This document shows positions 1 through 9,698 of a stretch of DNA of 64,000 nt, piece after piece. Positions within the stretch are counted from its first letter, which is position 1. Each line of letters opens with the position of its first letter. This stretch comes from Azospirillum sp. TSH100 (GTDB taxonomy: Bacteria; Pseudomonadota; Alphaproteobacteria; Azospirillales; Azospirillaceae). The notes beneath the pieces are model-generated. The model had not been told where the DNA came from. It did no database searches and saw only the letters and a list, made by a program, of their open reading frames with translations. The stretch covers positions 516,501 to 580,500 of the forward strand of contig NZ_CP039635.1 in NCBI RefSeq assembly GCF_004923295.1. The letters run 5' to 3'. Made by a program: the position numbers and the translations under genes.

Positions 1-5
1 GCATC

Positions 6-1469
6 ATGATAACACTCCCCACGGAACCGCTCGGGCTGTTGGCGCTGGCCGCCATCCTCGTCCCCTTCGGCGGCGCGGCGGCCATCGCGGCATCGGAACG
101 GGCATCGGCCAAATGGCTGTGCCAGGGCTTCGCCGCCGCCACCGTCGCGGTGATCGCCATCCTCGTCCTGTCGCTGCTCGGCGACGGCAAGGTCGGCGGC
201 ACCTATGAACTGATCTCCTTCGGATCGGTCTCGATCCTCGGGCTGGTGGTGGACAGCGTCAGCGTGCTGATCGCGCTGGCGGTGATCGCCATCGGCCTCT
301 TGGTGGCGGTCTATTCCGCCGCCTACCTGAACGCCGGCAACCGCGAGCATCCCGACATCGGCCGGCGGCGCTACTACGCCTTCCTGCTGGTGTTCATCGG
401 TGCCATGACCGGCCTGGTCTTCAGCTCCACCGTGGTCGGCCAGCTCGCCTTCTTCGAGCTGACGGGCGCCTGCTCCTGGGCCCTGATCGGCTATTACGAA
501 TCGCCCAAGGCGCTGCGCTCGGCGGCCAAGGCGCTGCTGGTCACCCATGTCGCCTCGCTTGGCCTTTATGTCGCGGCGGCGCTGCTGTTCCTGTCGACCG
601 GCACCTTCGCGCTGACCGCCATCGCCGATCTGGCGCCGGGGATGAAGGCGGCGGTGCTGCTGGCGATCCTGGTCGCCGCCTGGGGCAAGTCGGCCCAGCT
701 GCCCTTCCACATGTGGCTGCCCGACGCCATGGAGGCCCCGACCCCGGTCAGCGCCTACCTGCATGCGGCGTCGATGGTGAAGGTCGGCGTCTACATCTTC
801 GCCCGCGGGCTGATGTCGGCCGGCGGCGCGCCGGAGATCGTCGGCTGGGTCGGCTCAATCATGGCGGTTCTGACGCTGGTCTACGGCTTCTTCATGTATC
901 TGCCGCAGGTCGACCTGAAGCGCCTGCTCGCCTATTCGACCATCACGCAGCTGGCCTACATCCTGCTGGCGCTGTCGCTGTCGGTCTTCGGCTCCGACCT
1001 CGCCTTCAAGGGCGCCATCGCCCACATCTTCAACCACGCCTTCGCCAAGACGCTGTTCTTCCTGGTCGCCGGTGCGCTGAGCTACACCGCCGGCACCCGG
1101 CTGCTGCCGTCGCTGCGCGGCATCGTCACCAAATCGCCGCTGCTGGGCGTCGCCTTCGTCTGCGCCGCCCTGGCGATCACCGGCGTGCCGCCCTTCAACG
1201 GCTTCTTCAGCAAGTTCGCCATCTTCGCCGGCGGGTTCGAGGTCGGGGCGCATCACTGGGCGCTGATGCTGCTGGTCGTCATCGCGCTGGCGGAATCGGT
1301 CGGCTCCTTCGCCTGGTTCCTGAAATGGCTGGGCCATTCGGTGCCCGGCAAGCCGTCCACCACCATGGCCGCGGCAGCACCCCTGCCGGCCGGCATGAAA
1401 TTCGTGCTGGTGGCCCTGGTGGCGATGACGGTGGTCTCAAGCTCCATCGCCGCCTCGTGGCTCGGTTGA
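6..1469 (+). CDS. hyfD: hydrogenase-4 membrane subunit HyfD (proton-pumping antiporter-like)
   Basis: Polytopic membrane protein of 487 residues belonging to the NuoL/M/N-Mrp antiporter family, acting as an ion-translocating subunit of a membrane-bound group 4 [NiFe] hydrogenase. Seen: almost continuous hydrophobic segments; the family hallmark around residues 225-260 (KSAQLPFHMWLPDAMEAPTP, then the HAASMVKVG helix); and conserved Lys/His residues in later helices (IFNHAFAKTLFF). The length fits HyfD (about 480 residues) better than HyfB or HyfF. The ATG at 6 is accepted because the product starts directly with a hydrophobic helix, but upstream sequence lies outside the window, so a slightly earlier start cannot be excluded. 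It is the first visible gene of a co-directional operon whose hyfA-C genes probably lie to the left. Confidence 0.88.
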   Translation: MITLPTEPLGLLALAAILVPFGGAAAIAASERASAKWLCQGFAAATVAVIAILVLSLLGDGKVGGTYELISFGSVSILGLVVDSVSVLIALAVIAIGLLVAVYSAAYLNAGNREHPDIGRRRYYAFLLVFIGAMTGLVFSSTVVGQLAFFELTGACSWALIGYYESPKALRSAAKALLVTHVASLGLYVAAALLFLSTGTFALTAIADLAPGMKAAVLLAILVAAWGKSAQLPFHMWLPDAMEAPTPVSAYLHAASMVKVGVYIFARGLMSAGGAPEIVGWVGSIMAVLTLVYGFFMYLPQVDLKRLLAYSTITQLAYILLALSLSVFGSDLAFKGAIAHIFNHAFAKTLFFLVAGALSYTAGTRLLPSLRGIVTKSPLLGVAFVCAALAITGVPPFNGFFSKFAIFAGGFEVGAHHWALMLLVVIALAESVGSFAWFLKWLGHSVPGKPSTTMAAAAPLPAGMKFVLVALVAMTVVSSSIAASWLG

Positions 1470-1483
1470 GGGAGGGAACGGTC

Positions 1484-2137
1484 ATGAACGGATTTCTCAT
1501 CGTCAACGGCCTGTCGGGCCTGCTGATCGTCAGCTCCCTTCTGGTCACGCTCGCCGGCAATCCGGCCAACTCCGCCCGCTTCTACGCGCTGCAAAGCTTC
1601 ATCCTGGTGATGCTGTTCGTGGCGCTGGCCGGGGCCACCGGGTCGGGCGAGCTGTATCTCTGGTCCTTCACCGCGCTGCTGACCAAGGTGATCCTGGTCC
1701 CGGCCATCATGTACCGCGCCTTTCGCCGGCTGAGCGATCCCGCCATCGGCACCGGTGCGGTGATGCCGACGGCGCTGTCCATCGTCGGTGCGGCGGTCGC
1801 CCTCATCCTCTGCTTCGTCGTGGCGTCCAAGGTGATGCTGCCGGCGGCCGACGCCATCAAGCCGGCGCTGGCGGTGTCGCTCGCCCTGTTCTTCATCGGC
1901 CTCGCCTGCATCGTGGCGCAGCGGAACATCCTGAAGCAGGTGTTCGGTTATTGCCTGATGGAGAACGGGTCGCACCTGACCCTGGCCCTGCTGGCCCCCA
2001 ACGCGCCGGAGCTGGTGGAGATCGGCATCGCCACCGACGCCATCTTCGCGGTGGTGGTGATGGCGGCGCTGGGATCGCGGATCTTCGACACGCTGCACAC
2101 GCTCGACGCGCGCCAGCTCACGAGCCTGAAGGGATGA
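1484..2137 (+). CDS. hyfE: hydrogenase-4 membrane subunit HyfE
   Basis: Small membrane subunit (217 residues) of the hydrogenase-4 complex; its N-terminal part resembles NuoK. Seen: six to seven hydrophobic helices, an ALQSFILVMLFVAL segment and the LKQVFGYCLMENGSHL motif typical of HyfE. The ATG at 1484 is chosen because a GGAGGG ribosome site lies about 8 bases upstream. A longer open frame from 713 overlaps hyfD out of frame and reads as low-complexity Arg/Gly/Ala. The stop overlaps the hyfF start (ATGA), so the two genes are probably translationally coupled. Confidence 0.9.
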   Translation: MNGFLIVNGLSGLLIVSSLLVTLAGNPANSARFYALQSFILVMLFVALAGATGSGELYLWSFTALLTKVILVPAIMYRAFRRLSDPAIGTGAVMPTALSIVGAAVALILCFVVASKVMLPAADAIKPALAVSLALFFIGLACIVAQRNILKQVFGYCLMENGSHLTLALLAPNAPELVEIGIATDAIFAVVVMAALGSRIFDTLHTLDARQLTSLKG

Positions 2138-3768
2138 CCGCCATGGTACCCTCGATCCTTCCCCCACTTCTGCTGATCGGTCCGCTGGCGGTGGCGCTGT
2201 TCCTGCTGACCCTGCCCTGGTTCCGGGACTCCCTGCCCGAAGCCTTCGCGACCGACAAGGGCAGCGTGACGCTGCTGGAGCGCATCCATCTGGGCTCCAT
2301 CGGCTATGTCTTCCTGCTGAGCATCGCGGCGCTGATCCAGGTGCTGTCGAGCGGAGCCATCTCCGCCTTCGGCGACTGGCTGTTCGTCGACGCGCTCGGC
2401 GCCGTCTTCATGATGCTGATCGGCGTGGTCGGCTTGATGACCGGCCTCTATTCCATCGCCTACATCCGCCATGACCTCGAAGCCGGCGTGATCGACGCCA
2501 GCAAGGTCCGCATCTATTACGGCTTCTTCAGCCTGTTCCTGTTCACCATGCTGCTGGCGGTCACCGCCAACAACATCATCATGATGTGGGCGGCGATCGA
2601 GGCGACGACGCTGGGATCCGCCTTCCTGGTCGGGCTGTACGGGCAGAAATCCTCGCTGGAAGCGGCCTGGAAATACGTCATCATCTGCACGGTCGGCGTC
2701 GCCTTCGGCCTCTACGGCACGGTGCTGGTCTTCTCCAACGCCGCCGACGTTCTGGCCGACCCGCATCAGGCGGTGCTATGGACGGCCCTGGTCGGCCATG
2801 CCGCCGAGCTGGACCCGATGCTGGTCAAGCTGGCCTTCGTCTTCGCCCTGATCGGCTTCGGCACCAAGGCCGGCATCTTCCCGATGCATGCCTGGCTGCC
2901 CGACGCCCACTCCGAGGCGCCGAGCCCGGTGTCGGGCCTGCTGTCGGGCGTGCTGCTGAAATGCGCGCTGCTGATCGTCATCCGCTTCTACGTCATCACC
3001 GTCGGCACGGTCGGCACCGGCTTCCCGCAGATGCTGCTGCTGACGCTGGGCCTGCTGTCGGTCGGCGTCTCGTCGCTGCTGTTCTTCGTGCAGCAGGATC
3101 TGAAGCGCAAGCTGGCCTATTCTAGCATCGAGAATGTCGGGCTGATCGTCGTGGCGCTCGGCGTCGGCGGGCCGCTCGGCATCGCCGCCGCCCTGCTGCA
3201 CGCCATCAACCACAGCGTCACCAAGGCCCTGTTCTTCTGCAGCGCCGGCAACGTCCTGATGAAATACGGCACCCGCGACCTGCGGGCGGTGAAGGGCGTG
3301 CTGCGGGTGGCGCCCGCCACCGGCCTGCTGATGATGGGCTGCGCCCTGGCGCTGGCCGGCTTCCCGCCCTTCAACATCTTCGTCAGCGAATTCATGGTCT
3401 TCATGGCCGGGCTGAACGAAGGCTATGGCTGGATCATGGCGCTGTGCGCGCTGTTCCTCTGCATCACCATCGCCGGTCTGGTGAAGATCGTCGCCGACAG
3501 CGTGCTGGGCAAGAGCCCGGAGACGATGGCCAAGGGTGACGTGGGCTGGAAGGCGCTCGCCCCGCTCGGCGTGCTGGCGGTGCTGGTGCTGACGCTGGGC
3601 TTCGCCGTGCCGCAGCCGCTGTCCACTCTGGTGCAGCAGGCGACGACAGTGGTGATGAACGGCGACAGCCGCCCGGTGGTGGCCGCCCCCTGGCAACAAT
3701 ACGACACGGTCCGCGCTGACGGTTCTTTGGTGACCGGCAGCCTCTCGCAGACGGAGATTTCAAAATGA
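2134..3768 (+). CDS. hyfF: hydrogenase-4 membrane subunit HyfF (antiporter-like)
   Basis: Second NuoL/M/N-like ion-translocating subunit, 544 residues, probably forming part of the membrane arm with HyfD and HyfE. Seen: multiple membrane helices, the hallmark GFGTKAGIFPMHAWLPDAHS (about residues 245-265), a conserved Lys-rich loop (QQDLKRKLAYSSIENVG) and the HAINHSVTKALFF helix. The C-terminal roughly 40 residues are hydrophilic. The ATG at 2134 overlaps the hyfE stop by 4 bases, and the gene's own stop overlaps the next start in the same way. This ATGA chain argues for one transcript and balanced subunit synthesis. Confidence 0.9.
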   Translation: MTAMVPSILPPLLLIGPLAVALFLLTLPWFRDSLPEAFATDKGSVTLLERIHLGSIGYVFLLSIAALIQVLSSGAISAFGDWLFVDALGAVFMMLIGVVGLMTGLYSIAYIRHDLEAGVIDASKVRIYYGFFSLFLFTMLLAVTANNIIMMWAAIEATTLGSAFLVGLYGQKSSLEAAWKYVIICTVGVAFGLYGTVLVFSNAADVLADPHQAVLWTALVGHAAELDPMLVKLAFVFALIGFGTKAGIFPMHAWLPDAHSEAPSPVSGLLSGVLLKCALLIVIRFYVITVGTVGTGFPQMLLLTLGLLSVGVSSLLFFVQQDLKRKLAYSSIENVGLIVVALGVGGPLGIAAALLHAINHSVTKALFFCSAGNVLMKYGTRDLRAVKGVLRVAPATGLLMMGCALALAGFPPFNIFVSEFMVFMAGLNEGYGWIMALCALFLCITIAGLVKIVADSVLGKSPETMAKGDVGWKALAPLGVLAVLVLTLGFAVPQPLSTLVQQATTVVMNGDSRPVVAAPWQQYDTVRADGSLVTGSLSQTEISK

Positions 3769-5480
3769 ACCTCATCACTCCGGACCGGGTCGGGAGCGGC
3801 TACATCGCCTCCCTGCGCGAGAGCCTGCCCCATGCGATCATTGACGAATCCTGGCAGACCGAGTCCCAGGTCACCATCACGGTCAAGCCGGTCTCGCTGC
3901 CCGACGTCGTCGCCAGCCTCTATTACGACCACAATGGCTGGCTGTCGGTGGTGGTCGGCAACGACGAACGGCCGCTGAACGGCGGCTACGCCGTCTATTA
4001 CGTCCTGTCGATGGAGGGCGGCGACAAGTGCCATGTGGTGGTGCGCTGCGAGGTGCCGGCCGACACGCTGGAATACCCGTCCGTCACCCCCAGGGTGCCC
4101 GCCTGCGTCTGGGGCGAGCGCGAGGCGCGCGACATGTTCGGCCTGCGCCCGGTCGGGCTGCCGGACGAACGCCGCCTCGTCCTGCCCGACGACTGGCCCG
4201 ACGAGCTGTATCCGCTGCGCAAGGACTCGATGGACTACCGGCTGCGCCCGGCGCCGACCAGCGACGACGAGACCTACCAGTTCATCAACGAGGCCAAGCA
4301 GGAGACCCGCGTCGTCCCGCTGGGGCCGCTGCACATCACGTCGGACGAGCCCGGCCATTTCCGCCTGTTCGTCGACGGCGAGGACATCATCGACGCCGAT
4401 TACCGCATGTTCTACGTCCACCGCGGCATGGAGAAGGTGGCCGAGACGCGGATGGGCTACAATGACGTCACCTTCCTGGCCGACCGTGTCTGCGGCATCT
4501 GCGGCTACGCCCACAGCGTCGCCTATGCCAGTTCGGTGGAGAATGCGCTGGGCATCAAGGTGCCGCCGCGGGCCCAGGCCATCCGCTCCATCCTGCTGGA
4601 GACGGAACGGATGCACAGCCATCTGCTGAACCTCGGCCTCGTCTGCCATTTCATCGGCTTCGACACCGGCTTCATGCAGTTCTTCCGCGTGCGCGAGAAG
4701 GCGATGACTCTGGCCGAACTGCTGACCGGCGCGCGCAAGACCTACGCGCTGAACCTGATCGGCGGCGTGCGCCGCGACATCCTGGGCGACCAGCAGGCCA
4801 AGACCCGCGAACTGGTCGCCGAGCTGCGCGACGACGTGACCCGGCTGGTCGACGTGCTGCTGTCCACCGCCAACGTCAGCGGCCGCGTCAAGGGCGTCGG
4901 CCGGCTCGACCCGCAGATCGCCCGCGACTACAGCCCGGTCGGGCCGGTGGTGCGCGGCAGCGGCCACCGCCGCGACACCCGCGCCGACCATGCCTTCGCC
5001 GGCTACAGGCTGCTCGACATGCCGGTCCATGTCGAACAGGGCTGCGACGTGCTGTCCCGCACGCTGGTGCGGGTGGCGGAGTTCTTCGACAGCCTGTGGA
5101 TCATCGAGAAGCTGCTGGACAACGCCCCGGCCGGCCCGGTGCTGACCGAGGATTTCACCTATGTCCCGCACAAGTTCGCTCTGGGCTTCACCGAGGCGCC
5201 GCGTGGCGAGGACATCCACTGGTCGATGACCGGCGACAACCAGAAGCTCTACCGCTGGCGCTGCCGCGCCTCGACCTACAACAACTGGCCGGTGCTGCGC
5301 TACATGCTGCGCGGCAATACGGTGTCGGACGCCCCGCTGATCGTGGGCAGCATCGACCCCTGCTATTCCTGCACCGACCGCGTGACCGTGGTGGACGTCC
5401 GCAAGAAGCGCTCCAAGACCATCGCCTACAAGGAGATGGAGCGCTACTGCCGCGAACGCACGGATTCACCGCTGAAGTGA
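3765..5480 (+). CDS. hyfG: hydrogenase large subunit, fused NuoC + NuoD type (HyfG/HycE)
   Basis: Catalytic [NiFe] subunit (571 residues) that makes or consumes H2. Residues about 1-170 form the NuoC-like 30-kDa domain ([15 protein letters not shown] is its signature); the rest is the NuoD-like large subunit. All four Ni-Fe cysteine ligands are visible: [11 protein letters not shown] near residue 242 and DPCYSCTDR near 533. This separates it from complex I, whose NuoD lacks them. After the Arg of that last motif 32 residues remain, matching the length of the tail that HycI removes from E. coli HycE, and the protease gene is in this operon. Overlaps hyfF by 4 bases. Confidence 0.94.
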   Translation: MNLITPDRVGSGYIASLRESLPHAIIDESWQTESQVTITVKPVSLPDVVASLYYDHNGWLSVVVGNDERPLNGGYAVYYVLSMEGGDKCHVVVRCEVPADTLEYPSVTPRVPACVWGEREARDMFGLRPVGLPDERRLVLPDDWPDELYPLRKDSMDYRLRPAPTSDDETYQFINEAKQETRVVPLGPLHITSDEPGHFRLFVDGEDIIDADYRMFYVHRGMEKVAETRMGYNDVTFLADRVCGICGYAHSVAYASSVENALGIKVPPRAQAIRSILLETERMHSHLLNLGLVCHFIGFDTGFMQFFRVREKAMTLAELLTGARKTYALNLIGGVRRDILGDQQAKTRELVAELRDDVTRLVDVLLSTANVSGRVKGVGRLDPQIARDYSPVGPVVRGSGHRRDTRADHAFAGYRLLDMPVHVEQGCDVLSRTLVRVAEFFDSLWIIEKLLDNAPAGPVLTEDFTYVPHKFALGFTEAPRGEDIHWSMTGDNQKLYRWRCRASTYNNWPVLRYMLRGNTVSDAPLIVGSIDPCYSCTDRVTVVDVRKKRSKTIAYKEMERYCRERTDSPLK

Positions 5481-5492
5481 CGGGGGCCAGAG

Positions 5493-6083
5493 ATGCTCAA
5501 GCTACTCAAGGAAATCTTCCGCACGGGCGAGGCGACGGTCAAATACCCCTTCGCCCCGATGCCGGTCTGCAAGGACTTCCGCGGCAAGCCGGAACACAAG
5601 GCGGAGGACTGCATCGCCTGCGCGGCCTGCACCGTCGCCTGTCCGGCCAACGCCATCCAGATGGAGACCGACACCACCGCCGGCAGCCGCACCTGGTCGA
5701 TCAATTACGGGCGCTGCGTCTTCTGTGGCCGCTGCGAGGAATCCTGCCCGACCGGCGCCATCCGCCTGTCCGACGATTTCGAGCTGGCGGTCGGCAGCAA
5801 GGCCGACCTGACGCGCAAGGCCGTCTTCACGCTGGCCGACTGCGCCTGCTGCGGCAAGCCCTTCGCCCCGGCCAAGGAGGTCGATTACGTCGCCCGCCTG
5901 CTGAGCCAGTCGGCCCGCAGCGCCGAGGAGGCGGACCGGCTGCGGCTGACCGCCGCGACCTGCCCGGCCTGCAAGCGCGCCCAGGATGTCCACCACATCG
6001 CCGGCATGGGCATCGCCCGGCAGATGGAAGCCGGCCTCTCGAAAACCGGAAAGCCGGCCAAGGAACTGGAGACCACGCCATGA
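5493..6083 (+). CDS. hyfH: hydrogenase 2x[4Fe-4S] ferredoxin subunit HyfH (NuoI-like)
   Basis: Electron-transfer subunit (196 residues) that links the formate dehydrogenase module to the hydrogenase core. Seen: two classic 4Fe-4S signatures, [12 protein letters not shown] (about residues 41-52) and [12 protein letters not shown] (about 78-89). Two further CxxC pairs in the C-terminal half (CACC and CPAC) recall the extra zinc-ribbon-like part of HycF/HyfH. A GGGGGCC stretch rather than a textbook Shine-Dalgarno precedes the ATG, 12 bases after the hyfG stop. The stop overlaps the hyfI start. Confidence 0.92.
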   Translation: MLKLLKEIFRTGEATVKYPFAPMPVCKDFRGKPEHKAEDCIACAACTVACPANAIQMETDTTAGSRTWSINYGRCVFCGRCEESCPTGAIRLSDDFELAVGSKADLTRKAVFTLADCACCGKPFAPAKEVDYVARLLSQSARSAEEADRLRLTAATCPACKRAQDVHHIAGMGIARQMEAGLSKTGKPAKELETTP

Positions 6084-6883
6084 ACGTCCCCGTAGACCCC
6101 AAGACCCTGGTGGCGGAGATGTCGCCGGTCTCCACCAGCGAACAGATCGCGACGATGAAGAAGGCGCTGCTGAAGAACATCCAGCGCTCCGCCTACGTCT
6201 ATCGCGTCGATTGCGGCGGCTGCAACGGCTGCGAGATCGAGATCTTCTCGTCCATCACCCCGGTATTCGACGCCGAGCGCTTCGGCATCAAGGTGGTGGC
6301 CTCGCCCCGCCATGCCGACATCCTGCTGTTCACCGGGGCGGTGACCCGTTCCATGCGGATGCCGGCGCTGCGCGCCTACGAGGCGGCCCCCGACCCGAAG
6401 ATCGTCGTCTCCTACGGCGCCTGCGGCTGCACCGGCGGCATCTTCCATGACCTCTACTGCGTCTGGGGCGGCACCGACAACATCGTGCCGGTGGATGTCT
6501 ACATCCCCGGCTGCCCGCCGACGCCGGCCGCGACCATCCACGGCTTCGCCGTGGCGCTGGGCCTGCTGGAGCAGAAGCTGAAGGCCGAGACCCATGTCGA
6601 GGCCGCCGGCGAGACCGCCGCCCTGCCCCATCCCGACATCCCCTATGCCTTGCGGGTCCGGCTGGAACGCGAGGCGCGGCGGATGGCCGGCTACCGCCAG
6701 GGCCGCGACATCGCCGAGGAGTTCATGGCCCTGCTGGAGGGGCACGCGCACACGCCGGGATCCTTCACCCTGTCCGAACGGATGCTGGAGGCCATCGGCG
6801 AGGAGCGCGATCCGCGCCGCGCCGAGATCATCGGCCGGCTGGCCGAGGTGGTGCAGCAGGCCATCCGGGGAGAGACGCCATGA
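6080..6883 (+). CDS. hyfI: hydrogenase small subunit HyfI (NuoB-like)
   Basis: Small [4Fe-4S] subunit (267 residues) that passes electrons to the NiFe site. Seen: the NuoB-type cluster ligands [10 protein letters not shown] (about residues 49-58), GACGCTGG (near 115) and PGCPPTP (near 146). The C-terminal roughly 80 residues are charged and are common in HycG/HyfI homologues. The ATG at 6080 is chosen over the much longer frame beginning at 5096 because it forms the ATGA overlap seen throughout the operon and places the family N-terminus correctly. Confidence 0.92.
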   Translation: MNVPVDPKTLVAEMSPVSTSEQIATMKKALLKNIQRSAYVYRVDCGGCNGCEIEIFSSITPVFDAERFGIKVVASPRHADILLFTGAVTRSMRMPALRAYEAAPDPKIVVSYGACGCTGGIFHDLYCVWGGTDNIVPVDVYIPGCPPTPAATIHGFAVALGLLEQKLKAETHVEAAGETAALPHPDIPYALRVRLEREARRMAGYRQGRDIAEEFMALLEGHAHTPGSFTLSERMLEAIGEERDPRRAEIIGRLAEVVQQAIRGETP

Positions 6884-7350
6884 ACAGCCTCGCACAGGCC
6901 GCCGATCCCGGCTCCATCCCCGGCCTGCGCGCCGGCCGGGGTGCCGCACCGGAGGTGATGTTTTACCAGCTGAACGCCAAGGTGCTGGAGCGCAAGGAGG
7001 ATATTCCGGAGGATGCCCGGCAGGTGGTCTATTATTCGCTGGCCATCGGGCACCACATCGGCGTGTTCGACTGCTTCAAGCCGGCCTTCCGCTGCACCAC
7101 CGCGGTGTTCGACCGCGTTCTCGACACGCTGAAGGACAATGAGGAGGCGCACCGCAAGCTGTCGGGCCTGCTGCGCTTCGGCGAGATCACGGTGGACAGC
7201 ACCCACATCCGGCCGCTGATGACGGCCATCGACGCGGCGCTGCCCACCGCCCCGCCCGACGTGGCGGCCTGGCTCGACCGGCTGCGCACCGCACTGGACG
7301 CCATCCGGCGCGAGCCCGCGATCTATCTGATGGGGAGACGGCTGTCATGA
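6880..7350 (+). CDS. hyfJ: HycH/HyfJ family formate hydrogenlyase assembly protein
   Basis: Protein of 156 residues related to HycH/HyfJ, a cytosolic accessory factor needed for maturation of the hydrogenase large subunit in formate hydrogenlyase systems. Seen: the family core [18 protein letters not shown] and a C-terminal helical region; no metal-binding cysteine cluster. It lies between the small subunit and the protease, overlapping both neighbours by 4 bases, which matches the hycG-hycH-hycI order. Its exact molecular role is unclear even in well-studied relatives. Confidence 0.85.
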   Translation: MNSLAQAADPGSIPGLRAGRGAAPEVMFYQLNAKVLERKEDIPEDARQVVYYSLAIGHHIGVFDCFKPAFRCTTAVFDRVLDTLKDNEEAHRKLSGLLRFGEITVDSTHIRPLMTAIDAALPTAPPDVAAWLDRLRTALDAIRREPAIYLMGRRLS

Positions 7351-7805
7351 CCGATGTCGTATTCACGGTTGGGAACGTCCTGCGCGGCGACGACGGCGCC
7401 GGCCCGCTGCTGGCCCAGCTGCTCGACGAGCAGCCGGCCCCCGGCTGGACCGTGGTGGATGGCGAGGATGTCCCGGAAAACCACACCCACCACATCCGCT
7501 CGCTGGCGCCGCATCGGGTGCTGATCGTCGATGCCGCCGACATGGAGCTGCCGCCGGGCGAAGTCCGCCTGATCGAGCAGGACAGCGTCGCCGAGCAGTT
7601 CATGGTCACCACCCACGCCATCCCGCTGAATTTCCTGATCGACAGCCTGCGGGAAACCGTGCCGGAGATCCTGTTCCTCGGCATCCAGCCGCAGGACACC
7701 AGCTTCTTTGCGCCGGTCACCACGACCGTCCGCAGCTCCGTGGAGGCCGTGCATGCTCAGCTGGTCCGCGGCGAAGGTTTCGATGCCTACAAAACGGTGG
7801 GCTGA
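7347..7805 (+). CDS. hycI: hydrogenase maturation protease HycI
   Basis: Endopeptidase of the HybD/HycI family (152 residues) that trims the C-terminal tail of the large subunit once nickel is inserted. Seen: the N-terminal GNVLRGDDGAGP motif with the nickel-sensing acidic residue, the internal VDAADMELPPGEV segment with the second acidic ligand, and a conserved THAIPL region with the His ligand. Length and motif spacing match HycI. Its substrate is almost certainly the product of 3765-5480, which carries an uncleaved-type 32-residue tail. Overlaps the previous gene by 4 bases. Confidence 0.92.
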   Translation: MTDVVFTVGNVLRGDDGAGPLLAQLLDEQPAPGWTVVDGEDVPENHTHHIRSLAPHRVLIVDAADMELPPGEVRLIEQDSVAEQFMVTTHAIPLNFLIDSLRETVPEILFLGIQPQDTSFFAPVTTTVRSSVEAVHAQLVRGEGFDAYKTVG

Positions 7806-7848
7806 TGCAAGTATCGAGGCAACTCAAGACAAGTGGAGGAATTTCGCC

Positions 7849-8757
7849 ATGACGGATCCTGCATCGAAAGACACGCCGGTTCTCGGCATGGACGCCTATT
7901 CGCCCGCCGAGATTCAGGACAAGGTAGAAAAGCTGGGGGTGAAGAAGGCGACCATGCCCTTCCTGCCCAGCTTCATGCTGGCGGTGGTCGCCGGTGGCGG
8001 CATCGGGTTGGGCGGCATGTTCTTCGTCATCGTGCTGGCCGATCCGGCGCTGAGCTTTGCCATCCAGCGACTGCTGGGCGGGCTGGTCTTCTCGCTCGGC
8101 CTGTCGCTGGTCATGGTCGGCGGGGCGGAGCTGTTCACCGGCAACTGCCTGATCGTGATGGCGCGGGCCAACGGCCAGATCAGCACGGCACAGGTGCTGC
8201 GCAACTGGGCGACGATCTGGATCGGCAACGCCGTCGGGGCGATGGGCCTCGTCTTCCTGATCTATATGTCGCACCACACCGAGATGAACAACGGCGCGGT
8301 CGGCGGCGCCGTCCTGAAGCTCGCCATCGGCAAGATCGCGCCCGACGCGGTGACGATCTTCTTCAAGGGCATCCTGTGCAACCTGCTGGTCTGCCTCGCC
8401 GTCTGGCTCGCCTATGCCGGCCGCACGGTGACCGACAAGATCGTGGCGCTGACCCTGCCGGTCGCCGCCTTCGTCGCCGCCGGGTTCGAGCACTGCATCG
8501 CCAACCTGTATTTCCTGCCGCTGGCCTATCTGCTGAAGGTGACGGGCCATGTGCCGGCCGGGCTGGACGTGTCGGCGATCACGGCGGGCGGCATCCTGCA
8601 CAACCTGCTGTTCGCCACGCTCGGCAACATCGTCGGCGGTTCGGTGTTCGTCGGCGGCATCTATTGGCTGATCTACCGCAAGGGGCTGGGCGGCCTGACC
8701 CCGCTGCCGTCGCGCAAGCCGCTGTCCTCGATGGGGCAGCCGGCGGCGACGCATTGA
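7849..8757 (+). CDS. focA: formate/nitrite transporter FocA
   Basis: Membrane channel of the FNT family (302 residues), probably moving formate to or from the cytoplasm for formate hydrogenlyase. Seen: six predicted helices, the family signature GGAELFTGN near residue 100, and a second FNT signature (GFEHCIANLYFLPLAYLL) near residue 210. The ATG at 7849 is preceded by GGAGGA at a spacing of 8; an upstream in-frame start at 7708 lies inside hycI and is rejected. Last gene of the hydrogenase operon, followed by a hairpin terminator. Confidence 0.93.
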   Translation: MTDPASKDTPVLGMDAYSPAEIQDKVEKLGVKKATMPFLPSFMLAVVAGGGIGLGGMFFVIVLADPALSFAIQRLLGGLVFSLGLSLVMVGGAELFTGNCLIVMARANGQISTAQVLRNWATIWIGNAVGAMGLVFLIYMSHHTEMNNGAVGGAVLKLAIGKIAPDAVTIFFKGILCNLLVCLAVWLAYAGRTVTDKIVALTLPVAAFVAAGFEHCIANLYFLPLAYLLKVTGHVPAGLDVSAITAGGILHNLLFATLGNIVGGSVFVGGIYWLIYRKGLGGLTPLPSRKPLSSMGQPAATH

Positions 8758-8775
8758 TGGCGACCCGCTGAATCA

Positions 8776-8816
8776 CAAAGCCCGCGGGCCGGCGACGAAC
8801 CGGCGCGCGGGCTTTG
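8776..8816 (+). terminator. rho-independent-type terminator after focA
   Basis: The sequence CAAAGCCCGCG ... CGCGGGCTTTG forms an 11-bp perfect outer stem, with a second inner GGCCGG/CCGGC-type pairing around a short loop. It ends in GGCTTTGTCTTTC, a modest T-rich tail. It separates the hydrogenase-focA operon from the convergent fdhD gene and can serve both strands. Confidence 0.8.
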
Positions 8817-8831
8817 TCTTTCAGGCCTGAG

Positions 8832-9698
8832 TCAATCGGGCATCGCGACCCGCGACGGCACCGCATAGACGGTGAAGCGGCCGTCGCGCACGTAGGCGAC
8901 CACCCCCACCCCAACCGTCCCGGCGAAGCCGACGGACAGCGAGGTCGGGGCGGAAATGGCGGCGATCAGCGGGATGCCGGCGGCGGCGGTCTTGTGGACC
9001 ATCTCGAAGGAACAGCGGCTCGACACCACGACGAAGCCGACCGTCGGATCGGTTCCGGCACGGGCCAGCGCGCCGATCAGCTTGTCCAGCGCATTGTGGC
9101 GCCCGACATCCTCACGCACCGCCACCAGTTCGCCGTCGGGCATGGCGAAGCCGGCGGCATGGACGGCGCCGGTCTGCCGGTTCAGGGTCTGTCCGGATGG
9201 CAAGGCCGCCATGGCACGGCGGATCGCGTCGGGCGCGATGCGGGCGGTGGAGGTGACGGGATCGAGCGGCCGCAGCGTCTCCGCGAAGCTGTCGGTGCCG
9301 CAGCGGCCGCAGCCGGACCCGCCCATCAGGTTGCGCTTGCGCCGCAGCAGGGCGGCGAGCCGCTCCACCGGCAACTGCATGCGGATGCGGACACCGTCCG
9401 CCAGTTCGTCGATTGCGGTGACCGACAGCTCTTCGGCGCTGCCGACGATCCCTTCGCTGAGGGAAAAGCCGGTGGCGAAATCCTCCAGGTCGGTCGGCGT
9501 CGCCAGCATGACGGCGAAGAGATCGTCGGCATAGACCAGCCCGACCGGCGCCTCGTCGACGATCATTTCCTCCCGGCTGTCGATGCCCGATCCGGTGCAG
9601 ACGGTCGCCGGCACCAGCCGGGCCCCGCCACGGCCCAGGGATCGGCCCAGGGAAAGCGGAGTCGGAAGCGGGGCCGTACAGGCGGTTGCATGGTCCAT
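8832..9698 (-). CDS. fdhD: formate dehydrogenase accessory sulfurtransferase FdhD
   Basis: Cytosolic sulfur carrier (288 residues) that transfers sulfur from a cysteine desulfurase to the molybdenum cofactor of formate dehydrogenase. Seen: the mobile-loop cysteine pair GCGRCGTDS (about residues 130-138), the DVGRHNALDKLIG motif near residue 200, and the CSFEMVHK segment. The ATG at 9698 is chosen over the upstream ATG at 9812 because the extra 38 residues are Arg/Pro-rich and unlike the family. Convergent with focA across the terminator; its presence implies a molybdenum or tungsten formate dehydrogenase elsewhere in the genome. Confidence 0.93.
   Translation of the reverse strand: MDHATACTAPLPTPLSLGRSLGRGGARLVPATVCTGSGIDSREEMIVDEAPVGLVYADDLFAVMLATPTDLEDFATGFSLSEGIVGSAEELSVTAIDELADGVRIRMQLPVERLAALLRRKRNLMGGSGCGRCGTDSFAETLRPLDPVTSTARIAPDAIRRAMAALPSGQTLNRQTGAVHAAGFAMPDGELVAVREDVGRHNALDKLIGALARAGTDPTVGFVVVSSRCSFEMVHKTAAAGIPLIAAISAPTSLSVGFAGTVGVGVVAYVRDGRFTVYAVPSRVAMPD

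Noticed and set aside
3765..6883. Respiratory complex I (nuo) genes
   Set aside because: The large subunit retains both CxxC Ni-Fe ligand pairs and a HycI-cleavable tail, and hycH, hycI and focA are adjacent, so this is a hydrogenase.
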